This document shows, piece by piece, positions 15,191 to 24,909 of a DNA stretch of 64,000 nucleotides (positions within the stretch are counted from its first letter, which is position 1; the number at the start of each line of letters is the position of its first letter). A program made the position numbers and the translations under genes. The stretch is from NCBI RefSeq assembly GCF_007993755.1, contig NZ_CP042467.1, positions 4,550,001 to 4,614,000 on the forward strand, written 5' to 3'. The stretch is from Microvenator marinus. Its GTDB lineage: Bacteria; Myxococcota_A; Bradymonadia; Bradymonadales; Bradymonadaceae. The notes beneath the pieces are model-generated. The model was not told the DNA's origin. It worked only from the letters and a program-made list of their open reading frames with translations, and did not search any database.

Positions 15191-17376
15191 TGATGAAGCC
15201 TCAAATGAAGTACCGCGTAGCAATAGCGGGGGCTCTTGTGCTCATAAGTTCGTCGGCTACCGCACAGGAAGACGATGAGATTCCTGAGGAACGGGTGGAA
15301 ACCGTTCTAATCACCCAGGAGAAGATCGCGAAGATTGGTGGAGCCGCCCATCGAGTGTCTGAGGAGGAGCTGAAAAGGACGGATTACGCGAATCCTGAGT
15401 CGGTCGTGCAGCAGGTTCCGGGCGTTGTGGTGCGCGGAGAAGATGGATTCGGGCTCAGGCCCAATATCGGGATTCGTGGCGCAAACTCCGACCGGAGCAA
15501 GAAAGTCGCCCTCATGGAAGACGGTGTGCTCTTTGGCCCGGCCCCATATTCAGCGCCCGCGGCCTATTACTTTCCTCAGATTGGCCGAATGGTCGGCGTG
15601 GAGGTCTTCAAAGGGCCGGGCTCGGTGCAATACGGACCCAATACCATGGGCGGTGCGCTGAACCTGATTACGCGGCCCATTCCGTACAAATTCAGCGGCG
15701 GCATCAAAGCCGAAGCAGGTCAGTACTTCACGGGTCGTGGACACGGCTGGCTTGGGGCGAGCACGGATTGGGGCGGCTTTGTGGCCGAGGGTTTCCATAT
15801 GCAATCGGACGGCTTTAAGGAGCTAGATGGCGGCGGAGACACGGGATTTAACCGGCAAGAGTTCATGCTCAAGGGTAGCCTCAATACCGATTATTCGGCG
15901 GAGCATTTCCACCGCCTAAACGCAAAAATCGGGTGGTCTCGTGAGCACTCAAACGAGACCTATCTTGGCCTCTCGGACGACGATTTCGCCAAGAATCCTC
16001 GCCGCCGCTATGCCGCGAGCGCTCTGGACGAGATGGACTGGGTCCGCTCTCAGCTCCAGCTCAGGCATACTTGGGAATGGGGTGACGCTCTCAGCGTAGA
16101 GTCGACGCTCTATCGGCACGATTTGCGCCGCGAGTGGTTCAAGCTCAATCGAATGGGCGAAGGCACCCCGATTTTTGATATTTTGAACGACCCGACAGGC
16201 AGACGACAGGTGCTCTACGAGGTTCTGACGGGCCAAGAGGATTCTCTCGATCCTTCAGAGAATCTCTTTGTGGGAACCAACGACCGTAGATACATCTCGC
16301 AAGGGCTTCAAACCAAGGCGCGCTGGAAGACCGAAGGCGAAGGCTGGGCCAATGTCCTGGAGGCTGGCCTCCGTCTGCACAACGACAGCATTGAGCGCTA
16401 TCACACCGAGCTCGGGCACCGGATGGAGTCCGGGCGTCTCGTGCGAGACGGCGAGTTGCTGCTCAACACGCAAAACGTGGGCGAGACATACGCATTGGCC
16501 ATTCACGTACTGGAGCAGTTCTCATTCTGGAAGTTTGCGTTCACCCCTGGTGCGCGTCTGGAACTCTTCGAGCAGACTTTGACCGATGAGCTGGCAAATA
16601 CAGAAGTGGTGGGCAATCAGGTGGTTTTGGTGCCTGGTATGGGCCTGAGTTTTGAGGTCGTAGACAAGTTGTCTTTGCTTGGCGGGGTGCACAGAGGATT
16701 TTCGCCGACGTCACCAGGGCAGGCGTCTGACGTGAGCTCCGAGACGAGCATCAACTACGAAGCCGGGGTTCGATATAGTGATGCTCGTAAGCGGCGCCTG
16801 ATTGAGGCAGTCGGGTTCTTCAACGATTATTCGAATCTCCTGGGCGAATGTACGTTTTCGGCAGGATGTGATGAGACGCAGCTCGACGATCAGTTCAATG
16901 CGGGAGCGGTGGAAGTCTGGGGCGTCGAGTTCGCGGGGCATTGGGCGTTTGAGGCTGGCGCGTTCACCATTCCGGTCAGGGGAACCTACACTCTGATCCA
17001 GTCGGAGTTTCAAAGTGCGTTCAACTCCGAAAATCCTCAGTTTGGTGAGGTCGAAGTTGGAGACGAGTTGCCCTATACACCTGAGCATCAGGCGTCCTTG
17101 CAGCTCGGATTGGAATGGGAGGAATTGAGTTTCTACGCCACAGGGACGTGGGTTTCCGCGATGCGCGAGAGCGCTGGTCAGTCGGAAGACGACCTCACGA
17201 CAGACGACCAGTTGACGCTCGATTTGAATGCCGGCTGGCGATTCGAAGAAGGGTTCTCAATAACAGCCCGCGCCGAGAACATCACGAACGACACAGGCAT
17301 CGCTTCGAGGCGCCCGTTTGGCGCTCGACCTCATCGCCCCATGTTAATCATGTTGGGAGCAGGCTACGAATTTTAG
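15187..17376 (+). CDS. TonB-dependent outer-membrane receptor (FecA-like)
   Basis: A 729-residue receptor. A signal peptide ending SSSATAQ is followed by a plug domain with VVQQVPGVVVRGEDG, RPNIGIRGANSDRSKKV, MEDGVLFGPAPYSAP and VEVFKGPGSVQYGPNTMGG. The beta-barrel ends in HRPMLIMLGAGYEF with the terminal Phe of outer-membrane proteins. It is similar in layout to FecA-type ferric-chelate receptors. It begins with ATGATGATG; the first ATG overlaps the HTTM stop by four bases (ATGA), while AAGGA is best spaced for the third (15193). As the last gene of the Fur-box-preceded operon it should pass an iron compound to the periplasm. No TonB/ExbB/ExbD or inner-membrane transporter lies nearby. Confidence 0.94.
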   Translation: MMMKPQMKYRVAIAGALVLISSSATAQEDDEIPEERVETVLITQEKIAKIGGAAHRVSEEELKRTDYANPESVVQQVPGVVVRGEDGFGLRPNIGIRGANSDRSKKVALMEDGVLFGPAPYSAPAAYYFPQIGRMVGVEVFKGPGSVQYGPNTMGGALNLITRPIPYKFSGGIKAEAGQYFTGRGHGWLGASTDWGGFVAEGFHMQSDGFKELDGGGDTGFNRQEFMLKGSLNTDYSAEHFHRLNAKIGWSREHSNETYLGLSDDDFAKNPRRRYAASALDEMDWVRSQLQLRHTWEWGDALSVESTLYRHDLRREWFKLNRMGEGTPIFDILNDPTGRRQVLYEVLTGQEDSLDPSENLFVGTNDRRYISQGLQTKARWKTEGEGWANVLEAGLRLHNDSIERYHTELGHRMESGRLVRDGELLLNTQNVGETYALAIHVLEQFSFWKFAFTPGARLELFEQTLTDELANTEVVGNQVVLVPGMGLSFEVVDKLSLLGGVHRGFSPTSPGQASDVSSETSINYEAGVRYSDARKRRLIEAVGFFNDYSNLLGECTFSAGCDETQLDDQFNAGAVEVWGVEFAGHWAFEAGAFTIPVRGTYTLIQSEFQSAFNSENPQFGEVEVGDELPYTPEHQASLQLGLEWEELSFYATGTWVSAMRESAGQSEDDLTTDDQLTLDLNAGWRFEEGFSITARAENITNDTGIASRRPFGARPHRPMLIMLGAGYEF

Positions 17377-17378
17377 CC

Positions 17379-17663
17379 TTACTTCATCTTCTTGTTTTCT
17401 TTCTCAGTGCAGTCTTTGACGTCGAACACACGGGTAGAGCCCAGGATACATTCGACCTCGCGCCGATAACTATTGACACCATACTGTTTCTTTCGCATCT
17501 CAAAATGTTCGATGCAACGGGCCTGCTCCGAGAGGTATCCAGGCGGGTCGACATTACCCTTGTAGACTTCGCTCAAGTGAGAGCATACCTTGCTTGCATC
17601 AGGTGCGCAGCCGCTTGAAAGCAACAACGCCGTGAGAGCGATGAGTAGCGATATAAACTTCAT
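17379..17663 (-). CDS. small Cys-rich lipoprotein
   Basis: A 94-residue lipoprotein. MKFISLLIALTALLLSSGC is a clean lipobox signal and GGAGGAGG stands just upstream of its ATG at 17663. The mature part has four Cys besides the lipidated one (KVC, ARC, VEC, KDC), enough for two disulfides, and a charged Lys-rich tail. The frame is open upstream to 17924, but that extension overlaps dsbD and lacks a signal. It is divergent from dsbD, which supplies reducing power to the periplasm; a link to that thiol chemistry is a guess. The stop is 2 bases from the TonB receptor stop (convergent). Confidence 0.8.
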   Translation of the reverse strand: MKFISLLIALTALLLSSGCAPDASKVCSHLSEVYKGNVDPPGYLSEQARCIEHFEMRKKQYGVNSYRREVECILGSTRVFDVKDCTEKENKKMK

Positions 17664-17718
17664 AATGGACCTCCTCCACGTTCTCCAGTGGGCACCATCA
17701 TAGTCAGCGGGGAATGAA

Positions 17719-19980
17719 ATGCAATCAATACCGGTTATCGAGACCACGATGGGATGTGCAAATAGACAAATTGGTGTGGTTTTTGGGCTATTGCTTTTGG
17801 TTTTCGGTACCGGTTTTTCCGACTGGTACGCGGACAAAGCTCTGGTCTCAGAGACGCCTCCAGAGGCCTTTGCCGCTGGGGCTGAAGACAAGGGAGATCC
17901 TCGCGTTGAAGCACATCTGGTCATCGATCACGCGAGTGTGGATTCGACCGGTGAATTTCGTGCAGGCGTGTTCTTCGAAATCGACCCCGAATGGCATATT
18001 TACTGGCGAAACTCTGGTGAATCAGGACTTTCTACCGAAGTGACGTTCGATGCAGAGGGTGTGGAGTTCTCGGCGTTGACTTGGCCGGCACCAGAGCCCT
18101 ACCTCGATAAAGCCGGAATTGTGGCCACTTTCGGGTACTCGGACACCGTTCTTCTCTGGTCAGACGCGCGCGTAGCGTCAGCAAAGGGTGACATTGAGGT
18201 CAACGCCTCCATCGACTACCTCGCCTGCAAGGTCGAATGCATTCCCGGAAGTGCAACGCTCAAGCGAACGGTCAAAGTTGGTGCCACGGAAAGAGGACTT
18301 GATTGGGAACTTTTTGAGGCCGCATCCTCCGAGGTCGCGCAGTCTCCTGGCTCTCAAAGTATTGAAGTTGCACTGAATGTTGCAGGCGGAACGGAGACCG
18401 TGCTCGGAAGTCTTTCACTTGTTTGTAGCGGGTGTTCGCTGGAAGTCATGGCGCCCGTTGAGCGTTTTGCGTTTATGCCAGACGAGGGGCGGAACGTTCT
18501 TTGGAAAACCCAACAAATCAAGCGAAGTGGGCCCCGAAGTACCATCGAAATGTCTGGCACGCCCAATCCTGATGGATTCGAAGGGAGCTGCGATCTGGGC
18601 GGGGTGGTTTGGGTTCGAAAAGACGGAAAGCCTTTGCCGCTGGCGATTGAGCAACCTCTTGATTGTGCCTCGATTCCTGAACTTCAGGCCGCTGGAGCAA
18701 CTGAGCCAAGCCCGGATGTGAAAGCTGAGTTGAGCACGGATGGCAAAGCGCCTGCCAACGTCCCCAACCTAAACCTTTTCTACGTGTTGTTGCTTGCCTT
18801 CCTTGGCGGAATGATCCTCAACCTGATGCCGTGCGTGTTTCCGGTCTTGGCGATCAAAGTCTTCTCGTTTGTGAAGCTTGCCCATGAGACCAAATCCACT
18901 GTTCTCGCCCATTCGCTGGCGTACACTGTGGGCGTGGTGGGCTCCATGTTGGCGCTTGCCAGCGTGGTTGTGGGCCTAAAGGTGGCAGGGACCGAGGTGG
19001 GTTGGGGCTTCCAATTCCAAGAACCGCTCTTCATCGTAGCCTTGGCCGCGGTGTTGGTGCTCTTTGCCCTGAATCTCTTCGGAGTTTTTGAGGTGAGTCT
19101 GGGGATTCAGGCAAGGAAATCCTCCGAGCACACCTTGAGGCAAAGTGTGGGTGAGGGCGTGCTCGCTGTGGTTCTGGCCACGCCGTGTTCGGCTCCGTTT
19201 TTAGGGACTGCCGTGGGCTTTGCCCTATCCGCCTCTTATACCACTATCTTCCTGATCTTTGGTGTGCTCGGACTTGGGCTCGCCTTCCCATTTGTGGTTT
19301 TGACCTTGATGCCGGGAGCAGCGCGGGTGCTGCCAAAACCGGGCAATTGGATGGTGGTCTTTAAGCAGGTCTTGGGTTTTGCCCTACTAGGCACATGTAT
19401 TTGGTTGATCTGGGTGCTAGGGCAGAGTGTGGGCGTCAACGGCGTCACGCAACTCCTGATTTTCCTGACTGTCTTGGGCCTGGGAGCCTGGGGCTTTGGG
19501 CAGGTTCAATTCAAGTCTGGCGCAGTCAAGTGGGGTGTTTCGTTGGGGCTTGCGGCGTTAGTCGTAGCGACTGGCTTCGTTACGCTGAGCTTTGACTCGA
19601 GCGTTGAAACCCAAAGTGCAACCTACGATTCCTCGTGGGAGAAGTGGTCACACGAACGAGTGGCCGAGGAGACGCAAAACGGCCGTGTGGTTTTCGTGGA
19701 TTTCACGGCGGATTGGTGCATCACCTGCAAAGTCAACGAAGGTGCAGTTCTGGCTCAGCCAAAAGTGGAAGCCGCGTTTGAAAAGCATCAGGTGGTCAAA
19801 CTCAAAGGGGATTGGACGAAGAAGGACGAGGAAATCCGCCAGGTACTTGAAAGTTTTGGCAAAGGTGGAGTTCCTCTGTATCTGGTCTACGGACCCGGCA
19901 TCGAAGAGGTAAAGGTATTGCCCGAAGTATTGTCTCAAGAACTCGTTGTGAGTGCCCTCGATGAGGCTGCGGGTAAGTAA
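17719..19980 (+). CDS. dsbD: DsbD-type thiol:disulfide interchange protein
   Basis: A 753-residue protein carrying electrons from cytoplasmic thioredoxin to the periplasm. It has all three parts. The N-terminal periplasmic domain (about residues 60-340) has Cys pair CKVEC. The eight-helix membrane domain (about 350-620) has its two redox Cys in NLMPCVFPVL and ATPCSAPFLGTA. The C-terminal thioredoxin domain has FTADWCITCKVNE (CxxC near residue 665). The complete relay suggests it is functional. ATG 17719 has GGGGAA 6 bases upstream. A redoxin lipoprotein gene follows 33 bases later, a natural electron acceptor. Confidence 0.95.
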   Translation: MQSIPVIETTMGCANRQIGVVFGLLLLVFGTGFSDWYADKALVSETPPEAFAAGAEDKGDPRVEAHLVIDHASVDSTGEFRAGVFFEIDPEWHIYWRNSGESGLSTEVTFDAEGVEFSALTWPAPEPYLDKAGIVATFGYSDTVLLWSDARVASAKGDIEVNASIDYLACKVECIPGSATLKRTVKVGATERGLDWELFEAASSEVAQSPGSQSIEVALNVAGGTETVLGSLSLVCSGCSLEVMAPVERFAFMPDEGRNVLWKTQQIKRSGPRSTIEMSGTPNPDGFEGSCDLGGVVWVRKDGKPLPLAIEQPLDCASIPELQAAGATEPSPDVKAELSTDGKAPANVPNLNLFYVLLLAFLGGMILNLMPCVFPVLAIKVFSFVKLAHETKSTVLAHSLAYTVGVVGSMLALASVVVGLKVAGTEVGWGFQFQEPLFIVALAAVLVLFALNLFGVFEVSLGIQARKSSEHTLRQSVGEGVLAVVLATPCSAPFLGTAVGFALSASYTTIFLIFGVLGLGLAFPFVVLTLMPGAARVLPKPGNWMVVFKQVLGFALLGTCIWLIWVLGQSVGVNGVTQLLIFLTVLGLGAWGFGQVQFKSGAVKWGVSLGLAALVVATGFVTLSFDSSVETQSATYDSSWEKWSHERVAEETQNGRVVFVDFTADWCITCKVNEGAVLAQPKVEAAFEKHQVVKLKGDWTKKDEEIRQVLESFGKGGVPLYLVYGPGIEEVKVLPEVLSQELVVSALDEAAGK

Positions 19981-20013
19981 TTTAGAGAGTAAACGCGAAA
20001 CAAAGGAGCAAGG

Positions 20014-20712
20014 ATGAAAGGGACCAAAATTCTAATCTTGATGGCGGCGATGGGCCTCTGGGCGTGTGATAAAGAGACCGAAGCAGTGGCTGAACCAGCC
20101 GAAGCGGTGCAAGAGGTTGCTCAGGCGGCTGAAGAAAAGGTGGAAGAAGCTGGTGCAGCCGTGGCTGATGTGGCCAAAGAAGAGGCTATGACCGTGGCCA
20201 TGGTGGGCAAACCTGCTCCTGAATTTGAATTGAAGGACGAGTCGGGCAAGACTCATAAGCTGAGCGATTACAAAGGGAAAATTGTGGTGCTCGAGTGGAC
20301 CAACCCCGATTGCCCTTATGTGGTGCGCCATTACGAGGCGAAGACCATGCAAAAGACGTGGGAGAAGTTTGGACCAGAAAAGGTTGTCTGGCTGGCTGTC
20401 GACTCGTCGAATTTCGTCAAGCCTGAGAGCTCGACCGAGTGGAAAGGCAAAGAGGGCTTTGGCTACCCAGTGCTTCAAGATCCGTCAGGAACCGTGGGCA
20501 AGCTTTATGAGGCCAAGACTACACCTCATATGTACATCGTGGATGCCGAAGGCGTGCTTCGTTACAACGGTGCGATCGACGACGATCCGCGCGGAAAGTC
20601 TGAGGCGCCTACCAATCACGTAGAGCAGGCGTTGGGTGCGCTCCTCGAAGGAAAGGACGTGCCACAGACCAACACCAAGCCTTACGGCTGCTCTGTGAAG
20701 TACTCGTCTTAG
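20014..20712 (+). CDS. redoxin / AhpC-TSA-fold lipoprotein
   Basis: A 232-residue lipoprotein (MKGTKILILMAAMGLWAC). An Ala/Glu-rich linker of about 45 residues follows, then a thioredoxin-like domain: GKPAPEFELKDESGKTHKL, VVLEWTNPDCPYVVRHY, PHMYIVDAEGVLRY and a C-terminal TKPYGCSVKY. The single DCPY Cys lies where peroxiredoxins and TlpA-like proteins have the active Cys, and the second conserved Cys near the C-terminus may be resolving. ACAAAGGAGC stands before its ATG. Placed after dsbD, it is probably kept reduced by it and may act as a periplasmic peroxidase or reductase; the substrate is unknown. Confidence 0.88.
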   Translation: MKGTKILILMAAMGLWACDKETEAVAEPAEAVQEVAQAAEEKVEEAGAAVADVAKEEAMTVAMVGKPAPEFELKDESGKTHKLSDYKGKIVVLEWTNPDCPYVVRHYEAKTMQKTWEKFGPEKVVWLAVDSSNFVKPESSTEWKGKEGFGYPVLQDPSGTVGKLYEAKTTPHMYIVDAEGVLRYNGAIDDDPRGKSEAPTNHVEQALGALLEGKDVPQTNTKPYGCSVKYSS

Positions 20713-20723
20713 GTTTAGAACTC

Positions 20724-20751
20724 TTGACCTCCACATGCTGGTGTCTAGCTT
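20724..20751 (+). promoter_or_regulatory. candidate promoter of clpB
   Basis: TTGACC (20724-20729), 16 bases, TAGCTT (20746-20751), 115 bases before the clpB ATG. It is a modest sigma70-like match. I looked for a CIRCE element and a heat-shock CTTGAA / CCCCAT pair and saw neither clearly. A small inverted repeat, CGCAG-TACG-CTGCG, sits at 20772-20785 in the leader. Confidence 0.3.
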
Positions 20752-20865
20752 GCTTTTGAAGATAGGAAGCGCGCAGTACGCTGCGTACAAAGTTTAGACA
20801 CCGTCAACGCAACACAGGGGAATCTTTCATCGGAAGGACTTGTGTGCGCTTGAGCAGGAGGAAAG

Positions 20866-23460
20866 ATGAGATTCGATAGATTCACGATTAAGTCCCGCGA
20901 AGCTCTGGCTGACGCGCAGGAGATTGCCGAAAAGAAGGGGCATCCAGAGGTCAGGCCGGTTCACCTTTTAGACGCGCTGGTCGCGCAGGAAGGAGGCGTG
21001 GTTGTTCCCATTCTTCATAAGATGAATGTGAACACCGAGGTGCTAAAGCGCGGCATCAATGACCTCTTGAATCGCCTGCCAAAAGGGTCTGGCGGAAGCG
21101 TTTATATGTCGAACGACTTCCGTGAGGTTCTGCAGAAATCGCAGTCTGAAGCCGAGGCGCTCAAAGACGAATTTGCCTCCACCGAACACCTGCTACTCGC
21201 CCTAAGTGACGAGCGTGCTGAATGCGGTGAGATGCTTCGAAGAAGCGGCGTTTCAAGAGATGGCGTTTTGGCGGCGATGGTAGAAGTGCGCGGTTCACAA
21301 CGGGTGACCGATGAGGATCCAGAGGGCAAGTACCAGGCGCTGGAGAAGTACACCAAGGATCTTACTGCGCTTGCGCGGCGCGGCAAGCTCGACCCCGTAA
21401 TCGGGCGCGACGAAGAGATTCGTAGGTCCCTCCAAGTCTTGAGCCGACGAACCAAGAATAACCCCGTGCTCATTGGTGAACCGGGTGTGGGTAAAACTGC
21501 CATTGCCGAGGGCATTGCATTGCGCATCGCGGCAGGAGACGTGCCGGACAGTTTGAGAGATAAACGTGTGCTTTCGCTCGACCTCGGCTCCATGGTGGCT
21601 GGGGCAAAGTTCAGGGGCGAATTTGAAGAACGCCTGAAGGCAGTTCTGCAGGAGATTACCTCGTCGGATGGCGAAGTCATTCTCTTTATCGATGAGCTTC
21701 ACACGCTAGTGGGCGCCGGTGCTGCCGAAGGATCGATGGATGCTTCGAATATGCTAAAACCCGCACTAGCTCGAGGCGAGCTGAGGTCCATCGGTGCTAC
21801 GACCTTGCGCGAGTATCGCAAATATATTGAGAAGGACGCGGCTCTTGAGCGGCGTTTCCAACCGGTTCTCGTGGAAGAGCCCACGGTCGAAGATACGGTG
21901 ACCATCCTCCGGGGAATCAAGGAGCGCTACGAGCTTCACCACGGGATTCGGATTTCGGATGCGTCCTTGGTGGCCGCTGCGAACCTATCCGATAGGTATA
22001 TCAACGACCGTTTTTTGCCTGATAAGGCCATCGACCTTGTGGACGAGGCAGCTGCCGGGGTCAAGATGGAGCTAGAGAGTCTTCCCGTGGAAATCGATGC
22101 GGCTGAACGCAGGGTCACAAGCCTTGAGATCGAGCGTCAGGCGATGAAGAAAGAGCGTGATGACGCGAGCCGAAAGCGCCTCGAAGAAGTCGAGTCCGAG
22201 ATCGCCGAGTTGCGCGAAAGTGTGGCTGGAATGAAGGCTCAATGGATGAGTGAGAAGTCGCTTATCGAGGAGCAGCGTGCAGCTAAACAGGCGCTCGAGG
22301 AGCTCCGATTGGAGTATGACAGGGTGGAGCGACAAGGTCAGCTCGACCGAGCAGCTGAGATTCGTTTTGGCCTCTTGCCTGCTGCTGAGCGAGAGCTCGC
22401 CGTGCTCGATGAGAGACTTAAGGAGATTCAAACCGGCTCGAGCTTCCTTCGTGAGGAGGTGACCGAGGACGATATCGCTCGCATTGTGGCTCGTTGGACC
22501 GGAATTCCAGTCTCGAAAATGATGGAGAGCGAACAAGCCAAACTCTTGCAGCTTGAGGATAGGCTTCACGAACGTGTGATCGGACAGGAACCGGCAGTTC
22601 AAGCGGTGGCTGATGCTGTGCGTCGCTCAAGAAGTGGTCTTCAGGATCCGAACAGGCCAATCGGAAGCTTCATTTTCCTTGGCCCCACGGGTGTCGGAAA
22701 GACCGAACTCGCGCGCTCACTGGCTCACCAGCTCTTCGATGACGAGACGAATATCGTTCGGGTGGATATGTCTGAGTACATGGAGAAGCACTCGGTGGCC
22801 CGATTGATTGGCGCCCCTCCAGGCTACGTGGGATACGACGAGGGTGGGTATCTGACCGAGGCCGTGCGCCGCAGGCCTTATTCGGTGGTGCTCTTTGACG
22901 AAATTGAGAAGGCGCACCCTGATGTGTTCAACGTCTTTTTGCAGATTTTGGACGAGGGAAGGCTGACCGATGGCAAGGGACGTACCGTAGATTTCAAAAA
23001 TACGGTGATCATCATGACCTCGAATATCGGGTCACATTTTATCCAGGAATTTGGTCAAACCGATTGGGAAAAAACCGAAAAACTGGTCATGGAAGAGATG
23101 ATGCGACAGTTCCGTCCAGAGTTCCTAAATCGTGTGGACGACGTGATACTTTTCCACGCGTTGGCCAGAAAGCACATGGGTTCAATCGTCAAGATTCAGC
23201 TCGGGCATTTGGAGAAACTTCTGGCTGGCCGAGATCTGAAGATCCGGCTCAGTGACGAGGCTTTGGAGCATTTGGCTGAACGCGGATACGACCCCGTTTA
23301 CGGGGCTCGACCACTTAAGCGAGTGATCCAAAAAGAATTGCAAAACGCGCTCGCCAAAGAGCTCCTAGCTGGACAGTACCTGCCGGGCGATACTGTCTTC
23401 GTGGTGGTCGAAGGCGGCGAGCTTAGTTTTGTGCGGGAGGCCTTCGACGAGGCGAGTTAA
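20866..23460 (+). CDS. clpB: ATP-dependent chaperone ClpB
   Basis: An 864-residue protein of normal ClpB length that pulls apart aggregated proteins together with DnaK. The parts in order are the N-terminal Clp repeat domain ([18 protein letters not shown]), AAA+ domain 1 with Walker A GEPGVGKT (near residue 204), the coiled-coil middle domain (about 405-520), AAA+ domain 2 with GPTGVGKTE (near 605), [20 protein letters not shown] pore region, and a C-terminal D2 small domain. The presence of the M domain separates it from ClpA/ClpC. GGAGGAAAG precedes the ATG. Single gene with its own leader. Confidence 0.97.
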   Translation: MRFDRFTIKSREALADAQEIAEKKGHPEVRPVHLLDALVAQEGGVVVPILHKMNVNTEVLKRGINDLLNRLPKGSGGSVYMSNDFREVLQKSQSEAEALKDEFASTEHLLLALSDERAECGEMLRRSGVSRDGVLAAMVEVRGSQRVTDEDPEGKYQALEKYTKDLTALARRGKLDPVIGRDEEIRRSLQVLSRRTKNNPVLIGEPGVGKTAIAEGIALRIAAGDVPDSLRDKRVLSLDLGSMVAGAKFRGEFEERLKAVLQEITSSDGEVILFIDELHTLVGAGAAEGSMDASNMLKPALARGELRSIGATTLREYRKYIEKDAALERRFQPVLVEEPTVEDTVTILRGIKERYELHHGIRISDASLVAAANLSDRYINDRFLPDKAIDLVDEAAAGVKMELESLPVEIDAAERRVTSLEIERQAMKKERDDASRKRLEEVESEIAELRESVAGMKAQWMSEKSLIEEQRAAKQALEELRLEYDRVERQGQLDRAAEIRFGLLPAAERELAVLDERLKEIQTGSSFLREEVTEDDIARIVARWTGIPVSKMMESEQAKLLQLEDRLHERVIGQEPAVQAVADAVRRSRSGLQDPNRPIGSFIFLGPTGVGKTELARSLAHQLFDDETNIVRVDMSEYMEKHSVARLIGAPPGYVGYDEGGYLTEAVRRRPYSVVLFDEIEKAHPDVFNVFLQILDEGRLTDGKGRTVDFKNTVIIMTSNIGSHFIQEFGQTDWEKTEKLVMEEMMRQFRPEFLNRVDDVILFHALARKHMGSIVKIQLGHLEKLLAGRDLKIRLSDEALEHLAERGYDPVYGARPLKRVIQKELQNALAKELLAGQYLPGDTVFVVVEGGELSFVREAFDEAS

Positions 23461-23473
23461 TTTGAACGTTATG

Positions 23474-23495
23474 ACAAGAATTGGAAACTTCTTGT
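23474..23495 (+). terminator. weak inverted repeat after clpB
   Basis: ACAAGAA (23474-23480), an 8-base loop and TTCTTGT (23489-23495), starting 14 bases after the clpB stop. The stem is AT-rich and the T run is short, so termination is only possible, not certain. Confidence 0.3.
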
Positions 23496-23577
23496 TTGCA
23501 ATCGCATCTGACTCTTGCGAAAGGGAGGCCTTACGCCGTCTCGTTCACAAAACGACGAGTGCCCAAGGAGATTTCTA

Positions 23578-24882
23578 ATGAAGAATGTTGTCGAAGTTCA
23601 GCCGAATGATGGAAAACTAGCAATTTTGATCCCAGGTCTTGGGGCCGTGGCCACTACCCTTATTGCGGGTGTGGACGCGATCTTGGCTGGACGAAATGCA
23701 CCGGTAGGCTCTTATGCCGAAATGGGTCACCTTCCGACTGCGGATGGTGAGCGTGTTCGAGTGAAAGAAGCCGTTCCATTGGCCAGTTTGGAAGATGTGG
23801 TGTTTGGTGGTTGGGATATCTACGAAGGTAACGCCTACCAAGCTGCGCGTCGCGCCAAAGTGCTTAGCAATGAAGATCTGAGCGCTTGCCAAGAGGCTCT
23901 CGAGCGCGTCAAGCCTATGCCGGCTGTGTTCGACCACGAGTACGTCAAGAATATTGACGGACCGAATGTGAAGTCGGCCAAGTCTAAGTGGGACCTGGCC
24001 GAGTCGATCGTTGCCGATATCAAAGGCTTCATGGATGCAAACGGTTGTGACCGCGCCGTGGGCGTTTGGTGTGCTTCTACCGAGCGCTACATCGAGCCCG
24101 GCCCAGTTCACCAAACCGTGAGCGCTTTTGAGAATGGTCTCAAAGAGAACCATCCAGACATCAGCCCCGCCATGATTTACGCGTATGCGTTTGTGAAGTC
24201 GGGCGTGCCGCTTGCGAACGGAGCACCTAACCTCGCGCTCGATATTCCCGCTATTGTGGAGTTCGCTAAACGCGAAGGTGTTGCGATTGCTGGAAAGGAC
24301 TTCAAAACGGGTCAAACCCTGATGAAGACCATGATTTCACCAGGTCTTGCTGCTCGTATGATCGGCGTCGAGGGTTGGTACTCCACCAATATCCTCGGCA
24401 ATACCGATGGCGCAGTGCTTGACGATCCGGGATCATTCAAGACCAAAGAGGTCAGCAAGCTCTCGGTGATCGAGTCGATTCTCGAGCCCGAGCTCTACCC
24501 TGAGCTTTACGGCAATATCACTCACCGTGTGCGTATCGACTACTATCCACCACGCGGTGATAATAAGGAAGGCTGGGATAATATCGATATCTTCGGATGG
24601 ATGAATTATCCTATGCAAATCAAGATCAACTTCCTCTGCCGCGACTCGATTTTGGCGGCACCGGTTGCGCTTGATCTCGCGCTCTTCATGGACCTTGCAC
24701 AACGTGCAGGCATGAGTGGTGTTCAAGACTGGCTCTCGTTCTACTTCAAGAGTCCACAACGAAATGGCGACGTCATGCCTCCGCATGACCTCTTCAAACA
24801 ACAAGAGGATCTCTTTGTGACATTGAGAGAGATTTCAAGCCGTTCATCGGTCAAAGCACCCAAAATAGCGAGCGCGTCCTAA
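23578..24882 (+). CDS. ino1: myo-inositol-1-phosphate synthase
   Basis: A 434-residue NAD-dependent enzyme converting glucose 6-phosphate to inositol phosphate. Landmarks are the Rossmann GLGAVATTLIAGV start, GGWDIYEGNAY, the GKDFKTGQTLMKTMISPGL catalytic block, WYSTNILGNTDG and the C-terminal NFLCRDSILAAPVALDLALF. I begin at ATG 23578, which has AAGGAG 7 bases upstream; the frame extends further 5' without a better start. The next gene, a CDP-alcohol phosphatidyltransferase, starts 28 bases later, and four more genes follow in a tight row. This context points to inositol phospholipid synthesis rather than a soluble osmolyte. Confidence 0.95.
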   Translation: MKNVVEVQPNDGKLAILIPGLGAVATTLIAGVDAILAGRNAPVGSYAEMGHLPTADGERVRVKEAVPLASLEDVVFGGWDIYEGNAYQAARRAKVLSNEDLSACQEALERVKPMPAVFDHEYVKNIDGPNVKSAKSKWDLAESIVADIKGFMDANGCDRAVGVWCASTERYIEPGPVHQTVSAFENGLKENHPDISPAMIYAYAFVKSGVPLANGAPNLALDIPAIVEFAKREGVAIAGKDFKTGQTLMKTMISPGLAARMIGVEGWYSTNILGNTDGAVLDDPGSFKTKEVSKLSVIESILEPELYPELYGNITHRVRIDYYPPRGDNKEGWDNIDIFGWMNYPMQIKINFLCRDSILAAPVALDLALFMDLAQRAGMSGVQDWLSFYFKSPQRNGDVMPPHDLFKQQEDLFVTLREISSRSSVKAPKIASAS

Positions 24883-24909
24883 ACCAATTGAGCACCCAGG
24901 AGGCTCACC

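Noticed and set aside
20712-20865. CIRCE or sigma32 heat-shock site before clpB
   Set aside because: No TTAGCACTC/GAGTGCTAA repeat and no CTTGAA with a CCCCAT partner at proper spacing.
24433-24804. Minus-strand frame inside the inositol-phosphate synthase gene
   Set aside because: Antisense shadow of a strongly conserved gene; no ribosome site or recognisable motif.
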